64,000 bases of DNA, from positions 558,001 through 622,000 of the forward strand of contig JAGTPG010000001.1 in assembly GCA_018195615.1 (NCBI GenBank), written 5' to 3'. The notes under the pieces were generated by a model. The model had not been told where the DNA came from. It saw only the letters and a list, made by a program, of their open reading frames with translations, and made no database searches. The translations under genes and the position numbers were made by a program. Positions 1 through 7,759 of the stretch are shown here, one piece after another; position 1 is the stretch's first letter; each line of letters opens with the position of its first letter. Source of the DNA: Streptomyces tuirus (GTDB lineage: Bacteria; Actinomycetota; Actinomycetes; Streptomycetales; Streptomycetaceae).

Positions 1-211
1 CGGCCAGGTCCCGCACGGCCTGCCGGGCCGCGTGCGGATCCGAGCGGCTGTCGCGCACCGCGACGCTCACGTCGTAGCGGCGGCCGCCGTTGCGGACGTG
101 CGCGAGCCGGGGTGCGAGTCTGCGCAGGACGTACGACAACGGTGACCCGAGAGGGGCCAGTCGACCCGTCAACGGCGCGACCACGCCCACACACAAGGAA
201 GTCGACGACAT
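1..211 (-). CDS. Periplasmic-binding-protein-like domain, N-terminal part, cut by window edge
   Basis: The minus strand reads from an ATG at 211 and stays open to base 1, giving about 70 residues. The start has a GAGAGAGG ribosome site eight bases upstream. The protein begins MSSTSLCVGVVAPLTGRLAP and continues through HVRNGGRRYDVSVAVRDSRS, then HAARQAVRDLA. The V-x-APLTG opening followed by a short helix and a beta strand with D-x-x-SDP is typical of type I periplasmic-binding folds (branched-chain amino acid receptor family). No signal peptide or lipobox precedes this domain, so it may be a cytoplasmic ligand sensor or the first domain of a larger protein. The family call is inference from about 70 residues. 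Confidence 0.6.
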   Translation of the reverse strand, partial: MSSTSLCVGVVAPLTGRLAPLGSPLSYVLRRLAPRLAHVRNGGRRYDVSVAVRDSRSDPHAARQAVRDLA

Positions 212-244
212 CGGTGGCCCCTCTCTCTCCGCCGGTACGGCTGC

Positions 245-622
245 TCAGTGGCCGGAACGGTCCGCGGTGACGCAGGTGGTCCTGCTGAAGACGGCCACCG
301 TCTCGTTGCCGCAGTTGTTGCTGTGGCCCGAGGCGTTCCGGGCGAAGAGCAGGTTGGACAGGACGCCACCGCTGGGGCCCGTCCGATCGCCGCCGCCCCT
401 GCCGTCGTCCTCGGCCACACATGTGCGCTCCTTGAAGAGCGCCACCTTGCCCGTCCCGCAGAGATTGGCGTGCCCGGAGGAGTTCCTGCCGGAGAGGTTG
501 GACAGCACACCGCCCGCCCCGGCGTCGCCGTCACCGGCCTGGGCCGTCGCCATACCGGCGGGAACAGCCATGAGCATCCCCACCATCGAGGCCACTACCG
601 CGATACGCCGCGCGCCGTACAT
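245..622 (-). CDS. Small secreted protein with two chaplin-like Cys-pair repeats
   Basis: 125 residues from the ATG at 622, with AAGGAAA nine bases upstream. Residues 1-29 form a signal peptide (MYGARRIAVVASM..., probable cleavage after ATAQA). The mature part holds two imperfect copies of a motif GGVLSNL...RN.SGH.N.CG...VA.F...TCV, each with two cysteines, joined by an acidic Gly-rich linker. Chaplins share the GVLSGN...N.CGN.V.V...C pattern, so this looks like a distant chaplin-type surface protein, but the hydrophobic amyloid core of true chaplins is weak here. A longer start to 682 is open but would bury the signal peptide. It ends 33 bases before the ATG of the next minus-strand gene. 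Confidence 0.7.
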   Translation of the reverse strand: MYGARRIAVVASMVGMLMAVPAGMATAQAGDGDAGAGGVLSNLSGRNSSGHANLCGTGKVALFKERTCVAEDDGRGGGDRTGPSGGVLSNLLFARNASGHSNNCGNETVAVFSRTTCVTADRSGH

Positions 623-904
623 ATCTGTTGGTTTCCTTCCGCTGGATCGGCCCGGCCGTCTCGGCCGGAGCACTACGCCCAACGACGCCTCGGCGGATCG
701 GCATGGGCCTCGGCGAGGTGAATGATCTGCAAGGCGGTTGATCAGGTACTCCGACGGAAGGCCGGGCGCGCGGGCGTTGACGCGTCAAGGCGCGGTCCGC
801 GCTGTGCACCGATGGGGTGGTTTGTCCTCCGTCGGCCGATCAAGCGTGCGGAGTCCGCGAACACTGGGCGGGGGGTGGCGCGGGCCACCGGGGAGGGGAA
901 CGGC

Positions 905-3289
905 ATGGCCGACGGCACGGTTGTGGTGGCGGTGGCGGAGCGTCCGGAGGACGGGGGCGCCGCCGCCGGGCAGTTGGCGCGCATCGCCGAGGGGATCCGG
1001 GCGCGCGGCTTACAGGTCCGGTGGGTGGTGAGCGCCGCCGACGCCGAGGCGGTGCTCAGGACCGAGGCCGGCCTAGCCGCCGCGGTGGTCGCCTGGGATC
1101 TTCCGCCCGGGCCGGGAGCCGACGGTGAACCGGGCGGTGCGGCGGTGCTGCGCCGGATCGGGCGCCGTTTCCAGGACCTGCCGGTGTTCCTGGTCATGGC
1201 GGACGAGGGGCTGCGGGAGCTGCCGCTGTGGGTCTCGCAGTCGGTGGTGGGTTACGTGTGGCCGCTGGAGGACACGCCGGCGTTCATCGCCGGGCGGATC
1301 ACCACCGCCGCGCGTGCCTACCAGGACGCCCTGCTCCCGCCGTTCTTCAAGGCGCTGCGCCGCTTCGACGACGCCCACGAGTACTCGTGGCACACCCCCG
1401 CCCACTCGGGCGGTGTCGCCTTCCTGAAGTCGCCGGTGGGCCGGGCGTTCCACGAGTACTTCGGAGAGCGGCTGCTGCGCAGCGACCTGTCGATCTCCGT
1501 GGAGGAGCTCGGCTCGCTGTTCGAGCACACCGGGCCGATCGGCGAGGCCGAACGCAACGCGGCGCGGGTCTTCGGCTCCGACCACACCTACTTCGTGCTG
1601 CACGGCGACTCCACCTGCAACCGTCTGGTCGGCCACTTCAGCGTGACCCGTGACGAGATCGCCCTCGTGGACCGCAACTGCCACAAGTCGGTCCTGCACG
1701 GCCTGGTCGTCTCCGGTGCCCGGCCGGTGTACCTGGTCCCCACACGCAACGGCTACGGCCTCGCCGGACCGCTGCCGCCGGCCGAGATCGCGGCTGAGTC
1801 GGTGGCGGCGCGGATCGCCGCGAACCCCCTGACGGCGGATGCCGTGTCGTCGCGCGCCCAGTACGCGGTGTTCACCAACTCCACGTACGACGGCCTGTGT
1901 TACGACGCCTTGGCGGCGGCCCGGGCCTTCGCCGCCGGCACGCCCCGGCTGCACTTCGACGAGGCGTGGTTCGCGTACGCCCGCTTCCATCCGCTCTACG
2001 CCGGGCGCTACGGCATGTCGGTCGACTCGGAGACCTTCCCCGGCCCCGACCGCCCGACGGTGTTCGCGACCCAGTCCACCCACAAGCTGCTGGCGGCGTT
2101 GTCGCAGGGCGCCATGGTGCACGTCAGGCCCGGGCCGCGGGCGCCGGTGGAGCACGACCGGTTCAACGAGGCGCTGATGATGCACGGCACCACGTCGCCG
2201 CTGTACCCGATGATCGCCTCGCTGGACGTGGCCACGGCGATGATGGACGGCCCGCAGGGGCAGTGGCTGGTCGACGAGGCGGTGACCGAGGCGGTGCGGT
2301 TCCGCCAGGAGATGGTGCGGATCGGGCGGCGGATCGAGGCCGCCGGGGACCGGCCGCCGTGGTTCTTCGGGGTGTGGCAGCCCGGTGAGGTGACCGATCC
2401 GGCGAGCGGGGCCCGGCTGCCCTTCGACGAGGCTCCGGCGGAGCTGCTGCGCACCGAGCCGTCCTGCTGGCACCTGGAGCCCGGCGCGGACTGGCACGGC
2501 TTCCCCGGGCTGACCGACGGCTACTGCATGCTCGACCCGATCAAGGTCACCCTGACCTGCCCGGGGATCAGCGCCACCGGCGAGGTGTCCGACCGGGGCA
2601 TCCCGGCGCGGGTGCTCACCGCGTACCTGGGCACGCGCGGGATCGTGGTGGAGAAGACCGACAGCTACACCACGCTGGTGCTCTTCTCCATGGGCATCAC
2701 CAAAGGCAAGTGGGGCACGCTGCTGGACGCCCTCATGGACTTCAAGGACCTCTACGACGGTGCCGCCCCGCTCGACCGGGTCCTGCCCGCGCTGGTCGCC
2801 GAGCACCCGCGGCGCTACTCCGGGCGGACCCTGCGCGAGCTGTGCCAGGAGATGCACGACCATCTGCGCGAGATCCGCCTGGTCGAGCTTCTGGACACCG
2901 CGTTCCAGCAACTGCCCGAGCCCGTCGCCCCGCCCCAGCAGTGCTACCAGCGCCTGATCCGCGGCGGCACGGAACGCGTCCGCCTGACCGACGCGCCGGG
3001 CCGGGTCGCCGCCGCGATGGTCACCGTCACGCCGCCGGGCATCCCGGTCCTCATGCCGGGCGAGAGCATCGGCGAGGCGGACGGCCCTCTCCTGCGCTAC
3101 CTCACCGCCCTGGAGTCCTTCGACCGCCACTTCCCCGGCTTCGGCAGCGAGACCCACGGCGTGACGCGCGACCCCGACAACGGCGACTACCTGATCGAGT
3201 GCCTGCACGCGGAGGGGCCCGGCCCCACCACTGCTACGACGACCCCGGCCCAGCGACGGGACCCGGAGGGCGCCGAGCCGATGGGCTGA
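905..3289 (+). CDS. Orn/Lys/Arg decarboxylase, major domain (PLP-dependent)
   Basis: 794 residues from the ATG at 905, behind a GGGGAGGGG ribosome site. An open frame continues further upstream but lacks family sequence. This is a fold III-type bacterial basic amino acid decarboxylase: an N-terminal response-regulator-like wing domain (about 1-130), the PLP-binding major domain and a C-terminal domain. The Schiff-base lysine is in STHKLLAALSQ at residue 394, and the cofactor-contact segment HGDSTCN is present. It decarboxylates arginine, lysine or ornithine to the matching polyamine precursor. Substrate cannot be decided from sequence alone. The next same-strand gene is ddaH, another guanidino-compound enzyme, which slightly favours arginine. 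Length matches the family. Confidence 0.9.
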   Translation: MADGTVVVAVAERPEDGGAAAGQLARIAEGIRARGLQVRWVVSAADAEAVLRTEAGLAAAVVAWDLPPGPGADGEPGGAAVLRRIGRRFQDLPVFLVMADEGLRELPLWVSQSVVGYVWPLEDTPAFIAGRITTAARAYQDALLPPFFKALRRFDDAHEYSWHTPAHSGGVAFLKSPVGRAFHEYFGERLLRSDLSISVEELGSLFEHTGPIGEAERNAARVFGSDHTYFVLHGDSTCNRLVGHFSVTRDEIALVDRNCHKSVLHGLVVSGARPVYLVPTRNGYGLAGPLPPAEIAAESVAARIAANPLTADAVSSRAQYAVFTNSTYDGLCYDALAAARAFAAGTPRLHFDEAWFAYARFHPLYAGRYGMSVDSETFPGPDRPTVFATQSTHKLLAALSQGAMVHVRPGPRAPVEHDRFNEALMMHGTTSPLYPMIASLDVATAMMDGPQGQWLVDEAVTEAVRFRQEMVRIGRRIEAAGDRPPWFFGVWQPGEVTDPASGARLPFDEAPAELLRTEPSCWHLEPGADWHGFPGLTDGYCMLDPIKVTLTCPGISATGEVSDRGIPARVLTAYLGTRGIVVEKTDSYTTLVLFSMGITKGKWGTLLDALMDFKDLYDGAAPLDRVLPALVAEHPRRYSGRTLRELCQEMHDHLREIRLVELLDTAFQQLPEPVAPPQQCYQRLIRGGTERVRLTDAPGRVAAAMVTVTPPGIPVLMPGESIGEADGPLLRYLTALESFDRHFPGFGSETHGVTRDPDNGDYLIECLHAEGPGPTTATTTPAQRRDPEGAEPMG

Positions 3290-4197
3290 GTATGAGGGCC
3301 GCTGGGGGTCGGGGCCTGTGGGGGTCCGGGGACCGGTGGTGGCCCCGTGGCGGTTGGGTATCTGTGTGTCGTAGGGGGTCCGTAGTCAGTGTGGCGGTGG
3401 TGCGCTGCGTGCCGGCGGGGCACCACGTACCGGCCGGGCACCGCGTGCCGACAGGGCGGCGCCGCGTGGTTGGCGGGGGCGCCGCGTGCGGCGGGGCCGG
3501 TCGAGGGTGGTCCGGCAGGCGAGCCCCCGGTAGGCGGCGGCTTCCGGCAGGCGGCCGCGCGGACGACAAGCAGTCACCCGGTTCGACCGGCGTCCTAGGG
3601 CGCTCTGGAGTCGGCCCAGGCCGAGGGAGGCGGCCCGGGCGGCAGCTCCCAGGTTCGTGGCCACCGTCCTCGCGGCGCCGCGTGCCGGCAGGGCCGTCGG
3701 CCGGACCGGGTTCCCGCCACGCCAGGCACCGAGCCGACGGCCGGGGAGCCGGCGGACCCCTCGCCGCCGCCAAGGCAGGCCGGACACCCGCCAACAGCCG
3801 AATGACCGACGGACCCCTACCCCCCGCCAAATCCAGGCCAGACACCGTCAACAGCCGAAGAACCGACGGAGCACTACCGCCCGCCCAGGCCGGGCCGGGC
3901 GCCGATGTTCGCCCTGCCGTCCGGCAAGGGCGGGCCGAAAAGTGGGGCCAGGTGCCGACGCCTCACCGAGCCGCCGAGCGGACCGGGTCTGGATTCGACC
4001 CGGCCGCGTACCGACGCCTCACCCCGCCACCCCGAAGGCGACGGACCGTCCCAGCCGCCTCCGGCCCCGCCCCCAGGGGTGTCGTCTCCCGCATTCGCCC
4101 TGCATGATGGGCGGCTGACGCCCGACGGATTCCGGTCGATCCCGGAAGCCCGCTCGGTGCGGTCCAGACACGTCCCATCCGATACGGAGTCACGCTC
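3290..4197 (+). other. 908-base non-coding interval
   Basis: Several frames are open across this very GC-rich stretch, but none gives recognisable protein sequence, a plausible start or family composition. It holds short direct repeats: GTGCCGG/GTACCGG-type units near 3410-3460 and a 58-base repeat near 3783-3900. The last 100 bases before the ddaH GTG should contain its promoter. I see no clear -10/-35 pair or structured RNA. Confidence 0.6.
3725..3900. repeat. Degenerate tandem repeat, about 58-base period
   Basis: Two well-matched copies lie at 3783-3828 and 3841-3885, sharing CAACAGCCGAA-GACCGACGGA and a trailing CCCGCC. A third, more diverged copy of the CGCCAA-CAGGCC junction sits just upstream. 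The repeat is not carried by a plausible reading frame. Function unknown. Confidence 0.6.
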
Positions 4198-4974
4198 GTG
4201 CCCAGCAAGAAGGCCCTCGTCCGCCGCCCCAGCCCGCGTCTTGCCGAAGGGCTGGTGACACACATCGAGCGGGAGAGGGTCGACGCCGACCTCGCGGTCG
4301 AGCAGTGGGAGGCGTATGTGGAGGCCCTGCGCACGCACGGCTGGGAGACCATCGAGGTGGACCCGGCCGACGACTGCCCGGACTCGGTGTTCGTCGAGGA
4401 CACGGTCGTGATGTACAAGAACGTCGCACTGATCGCACGCCCGGGCGCCGACTCCCGGCGTGACGAGACCGCCGGGGTCGAGGAGGCCGTGGCCGGTCTG
4501 GGCTGCTCGGTGAACTGGATCTGGGAGCCGGGCACACTGGAGGGCGGTGACGTACTGAAGATCGGCGACACGGTGTACGTGGGCCGCGGCGGTCGCACCA
4601 ACGCCGCCGGCGTCCAGCAGTTGCGGGCCGCGTTCGAGCCGCTGGGCGCACGGGTGGTCTCCGTACCGGTGAGCAAGGTGCTGCACCTGAAGTCGGCGGT
4701 CACCGCGCTGCCGGACGGGACGGTCATCGGGCACATCCCGAAGATGGACGCGCCGTCCCTGTTCGCGCGTTTCCTTCCGGTGCCGGAGGAGGCCGGATCG
4801 CACGTGGTGCTGCTCGGCGGTGACAAGCTGCTGATGGCGGCGAGCGCGCCGAAGACCGCGGAGCTCTTCGCGGACCTCGGGTACGAACCGGTCGTCGTGG
4901 ACATCAGCGAGTTCGAGAAGCTGGAGGGATGTGTGACGTGCCTCTCGGTGCGGCTGCGGGAGCTCTACGCCTGA
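4198..4974 (+). CDS. ddaH: N(G),N(G)-dimethylarginine dimethylaminohydrolase
   Basis: 258 residues from a GTG. DDAH hydrolyses methylated arginines to citrulline and methylamines; it is a cytoplasmic member of the amidinotransferase/deiminase superfamily. Family marks are the substrate-binding PDSVFVEDT segment, EGGDV, the catalytic histidine in LHLKS (His163) and the C-terminal catalytic cysteine in EGCVTCLSVRL (Cys248, with Cys245 nearby). Length is close to the Pseudomonas enzyme. It lies 908 bases after the basic amino acid decarboxylase and is probably transcribed separately. Arginine deiminase is less likely because of the short length. Confidence 0.93.
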   Translation: MPSKKALVRRPSPRLAEGLVTHIERERVDADLAVEQWEAYVEALRTHGWETIEVDPADDCPDSVFVEDTVVMYKNVALIARPGADSRRDETAGVEEAVAGLGCSVNWIWEPGTLEGGDVLKIGDTVYVGRGGRTNAAGVQQLRAAFEPLGARVVSVPVSKVLHLKSAVTALPDGTVIGHIPKMDAPSLFARFLPVPEEAGSHVVLLGGDKLLMAASAPKTAELFADLGYEPVVVDISEFEKLEGCVTCLSVRLRELYA

Positions 4975-5073
4975 CCCGGTGCGGAGACCACTCGACCGGC
5001 CCACGACCTGCGTGTCCGGCACCCGTGCCGCACCTCGAGCGACCCCGCTGATCAGCGGCCTTTACAGCGCCCT

Positions 5074-5125
5074 TAACCTACGGCATCGTAACCTACGGAA
5101 ACGTAGCCTACGATGCCGTAGGTTA
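5074..5125. promoter_or_regulatory. Triple TACG-N4-CGTA operator upstream of the desaturase
   Basis: Three copies of TACG-N4-CGTA lie at 5079-5090, 5094-5105 and 5109-5120, each 15 bases after the last. The outer copies belong to a perfect 17-base inverted repeat (5074-5090 and 5109-5125) centred on the middle copy. The array ends 37 bases before the desaturase ATG. Such motifs are typical of TetR-family regulators of fatty acid desaturases; no such regulator gene is adjacent. Confidence 0.85.
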
Positions 5126-5162
5126 CCGCTTACCGCTCGAACGCACGTCCCCTGGAGAGTCC

Positions 5163-6140
5163 ATGACGATCGCCACTCCCCACCTCGGCAGCCCCGCCGG
5201 CGCCTGGACCGACGCTCAGCTGCTGTACGCATTGGAGGAAGTGGTCGAGAAGGAACTCAACCGGCATCTGAAGGTCGCCAAGGACTGGATGCCGCACGAG
5301 TACGTGCCGTGGAGCGACGGGCGCAACTTCCCCGGCCTCTTCGAGGACGGCGAGGCCTGGGAGAAGGAGCATTCCAAGGTCACGGAGATCGGCCGCATCG
5401 CGCTCGTCGTCAACCTGCTCACCGAGGACAACCTGCCCAGCTACCACCACGAGATCGCCTCCCTCTTCGGCCGTGACGGAGCCTGGGGCACCTGGGTGCA
5501 CCGCTGGACCGCGGAGGAGGGCCGGCACGGCATCGTGATGCGGGACTACCTGCTCACCTCGCGCGCCGTGGACCCGGACAAGCTGGAGCAGTTCCGCATG
5601 TCCCACATGAGCGAGGGCTTCGAGTCGGACAACCGCCACTCGATGCTGCACTCGGTCGCCTACGTCGCCTTCCAGGAGCTCGCGACCCGTATCTCGCACC
5701 GCAACACCGGCCACCAGTCCGGCGACCCGGTCTGTGATCGCATGCTGGCCCGCATCGCGACCGACGAGAACCTGCACATGGTCTTCTACCGGAACCTGCT
5801 GCGGGCGGCCTTCGAGCTCGCCCCCGACCTGACCATGCAGGCCGTCCGGGACGTGGTCGTGAACTTCCGGATGCCCGGCCACGGCATCCCCGGCTTCGAG
5901 CGGGCCGCCGCGCAGATGGCGATCGGCGAGGTCTACAACATGCGCATCCACCACGACGACGTGCTGCAGCCCGTGCTGCGCTTCCTGAAGATCATGGAGA
6001 TCGGCGGTCTCGGCCCCGAGGGCCTGAAGGCGCAGGAGGAGCTGGGCCTGTTCATGGACGGCCTGGACTCCGAGGCGGCGAAGTTCGACGAGAAGCTGGC
6101 CGCGCGCAAGGCCCGCATGGCGGCCCGCGCCGGCGCCTGA
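5163..6140 (+). CDS. Acyl-ACP desaturase, soluble di-iron (FA_desaturase_2)
   Basis: 325 residues from the ATG at 5163. This soluble ferritin-like desaturase introduces a cis double bond into acyl-ACP or acyl-CoA to set membrane fluidity. Di-iron ligand motifs are visible in order: the helix with EDNLPSYHHEI, the TAEEGRHG motif (E-x-x-H) and the second DENLHMVFYR motif (E-x-x-H). Length agrees with actinobacterial DesA-type proteins. A triple TACG-N4-CGTA operator directly upstream implies repression by a TetR-type lipid sensor. It faces the WhiB-like gene across a hairpin terminator. Confidence 0.93.
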   Translation: MTIATPHLGSPAGAWTDAQLLYALEEVVEKELNRHLKVAKDWMPHEYVPWSDGRNFPGLFEDGEAWEKEHSKVTEIGRIALVVNLLTEDNLPSYHHEIASLFGRDGAWGTWVHRWTAEEGRHGIVMRDYLLTSRAVDPDKLEQFRMSHMSEGFESDNRHSMLHSVAYVAFQELATRISHRNTGHQSGDPVCDRMLARIATDENLHMVFYRNLLRAAFELAPDLTMQAVRDVVVNFRMPGHGIPGFERAAAQMAIGEVYNMRIHHDDVLQPVLRFLKIMEIGGLGPEGLKAQEELGLFMDGLDSEAAKFDEKLAARKARMAARAGA

Positions 6141-6147
6141 CGCCCGA

Positions 6148-6227
6148 CCCGGCACTCCCGGGCCACGCCGCCCGGCACCCCCGGGGCCACGCCGCCCGGC
6201 ACTCCCCGGGGCCATGCCGGCCGGCAC
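6148..6227. repeat. Tandem repeat of 23-25 bases, three units plus partial
   Basis: The unit CCCGGCAC-(C/T)CCC-GGGG-CCACGCCG repeats at 6148-6170, 6171-6194 and 6195-6219, followed by a partial copy. It begins eight bases after the desaturase stop codon. Each unit can fold into a small GC hairpin, so it could slow decay or aid termination of the desaturase transcript. Confidence 0.7.
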
Positions 6228-6384
6228 AGCCCAGGAGTCGGCCCGGGGCGTCGGCCCCCGGGGCCACCCCTGGCCTGCGCCCTGGGTTACCTCCGGGCCA
6301 ACGCCCGGTACTACCCCGGCCGGCGCCTGACGCCGCCCCGGGACCCGACCCGGCACAGCCCCTGCCCTGCCCTGAGACGATGAG

Positions 6385-6411
6385 GCCCCGGCCGCCACGA
6401 GTGGCCGGGGC
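6385..6411. terminator. Hairpin between convergent desaturase and WhiB-like genes
   Basis: A perfect nine-base stem, GCCCCGGCC at 6385-6393 with GGCCGGGGC at 6403-6411, around a nine-base loop. It lies 18 bases beyond the stop of the minus-strand WhiB-like gene. No T-run follows, as is usual in Streptomyces. It could serve both convergent genes. Confidence 0.65.
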
Positions 6412-6429
6412 TCGCGGCGTCCCGCGCGG

Positions 6430-6675
6430 TCATCGCGACGTACGCCGCAGTTCCAGCCGTTCCTTCTCCGACAAGCCGCCCCAGACGCCAAAGCGCTCGT
6501 CGTTGTCCATCGCGTACTCGAGGCAGGCCGCGCGGATCGGGCACATCCCGCAGATCCGCTTCGCCTCCCGCACCGAACTGCCCGGCTCGGGGAAGAAGAA
6601 GTCCGCCCCGGTCTGCGCGCACAACGCCTCCTGCTGCCAGGCGAGTTCGGGCGAGGTGATCGTGTCGATGTGCAT
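6430..6675 (-). CDS. WhiB-like [4Fe-4S] transcription factor
   Basis: 81 residues from the ATG at 6675; a longer TTG start at 6714 is possible. Wbl proteins bind a [4Fe-4S] cluster and act with the principal sigma factor in development, redox sensing or drug response. All marks are present: four cysteines (EALCAQ, then C-x2-C in RICGMCPIR, then AACLEY), the G-VWGG turn (FGVWGGLSEKER) and a basic tail (LRRTSR). Wbl members cannot be told apart reliably by eye, so no specific symbol is given. Confidence 0.93.
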   Translation of the reverse strand: MHIDTITSPELAWQQEALCAQTGADFFFPEPGSSVREAKRICGMCPIRAACLEYAMDNDERFGVWGGLSEKERLELRRTSR

Positions 6676-6915
6676 GGCCCACAGCGTCGCGGCCGGCGAA
6701 AAACGTTCGATCAACGCGGGATCAACACGCGGTCAGGGGCCTCCGGCCGTCTCGATGGTCGCCTGCCGGACGCGGTGACGCACGGCGGCGCGCGGGATCA
6801 CGGGGAACCAAGCGATCACGGGGAACCCAGCGACCCCGCGCTCCGGCGGCGGCCGCCGGTGGGCGGTGCGAGACTCGGCAGAGAGACGACGGGACTCTGT
6901 GCGAGGAGGGCCACG

Positions 6916-7701
6916 ATGCTCACCACCCGTTATGTCACCGGCGCTCCGAACTGGATCGATCTCGGCACCCCCGACATCGACGGCGCCGCCCGCTTCTACG
7001 GCGATCTGTTCGACTGGCGGTTCCAGCCGGGCGGGCCCGAGGTCGGCGGCTACGGCCTCTTCCAGCTGGGCGGCAGGACCGTCGCCGGCGGCATGCAGAC
7101 CACGCCGGAGCAGGGCCCGCCCTCCTGGACCGTGTACTTCCAGGTCCCGGACGCGGACGCCACGGCGAAGGCGGCCGAGCAGGCGCACGGCTCGGTGCTG
7201 ATGCAGCCCATGGACGTACAGGATCTGGGCCGTATGGCGATCCTCGCCGACCGGGCCGGGGTGTCGTTCGGGCTGTGGCAGCCGGGCGCGAACAAGGGCC
7301 TGGACGTGGTGCGGGAACCCGGCTCGCTGTGCTGGCTGGAGCTGTACACGGCGGACGTCCCGGCCGCGGCCGCCTTCTACCACTCCGTGCTCGGTCTGGA
7401 AACCTACGGCGTCGACTTCCCCGGCGGCAGCTACACCACCTTCAACCCCGCCGGGACGGGCGAGGACGCCATGTTCGGCGGTGTCGTCCCGCTCTCCGAC
7501 GACCCGTCCGAGGACGAGTCGTACTGGCTGCCGTACTTCGAGGTCCCCGACCCGGACACCACCGTCGCCCGGGCCCGGGAACGGGGCGGCACGGTCCGTA
7601 TGCCCGCCACGGACCTGCCGGACGTGGGCCGGGTCGCCAAGCTCACCGACCCCTACGGGGCCCGCTTCGCGGTGATCCGCAGCGAGCCACCGGCGGCCTG
7701 A
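6916..7701 (+). CDS. Two-domain VOC (glyoxalase/bleomycin resistance) family protein
   Basis: 261 residues from the ATG at 6916, behind GCGAGGAGGG. Two consecutive vicinal-oxygen-chelate domains are visible, about 8-125 and 135-255. Each opens with a W-x-(D/E)-L-x-T-x-D pattern followed by A-x-FY (PNWIDLGTPDIDGAARFYGD; LCWLELYTADVPAAAAFYHS). It resembles the mycobacterial Cfp30B group, whose substrate is not established. It may be a glyoxalase-like enzyme or a binding protein. It converges on the LacI gene, with a hexanucleotide repeat between the stops. Confidence 0.85.
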   Translation: MLTTRYVTGAPNWIDLGTPDIDGAARFYGDLFDWRFQPGGPEVGGYGLFQLGGRTVAGGMQTTPEQGPPSWTVYFQVPDADATAKAAEQAHGSVLMQPMDVQDLGRMAILADRAGVSFGLWQPGANKGLDVVREPGSLCWLELYTADVPAAAAFYHSVLGLETYGVDFPGGSYTTFNPAGTGEDAMFGGVVPLSDDPSEDESYWLPYFEVPDPDTTVARARERGGTVRMPATDLPDVGRVAKLTDPYGARFAVIRSEPPAA

Positions 7702-7712
7702 GACCCGGCCAC

Positions 7713-7758
7713 CCGGACCAGAACCAGAACCAGGACAAGAACCAGGACCACGACCAGG
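7713..7758. repeat. Hexanucleotide (ACCAGA/ACCAGG-type) repeat between convergent stop codons
   Basis: About seven degenerate six-base units of the form (A/G)ACCA(G/C) run from 7713 to 7758, exactly between the VOC stop (7701) and the LacI stop (7760). The tract is poorer in G/C balance than its surroundings and strongly strand-asymmetric. Confidence 0.75.
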
Positions 7759-7759
7759 A

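Noticed and set aside
3560..3600. GGTTCGACC segment resembling a tRNA T-arm
   Set aside because: No acceptor, D or anticodon arms can be paired around it.
2710..4107. Plus-strand frame running from inside the decarboxylase into the downstream gap
   Set aside because: Out of frame with the real gene, Pro/Arg/Gly-rich, with no start signal or recognisable domain.
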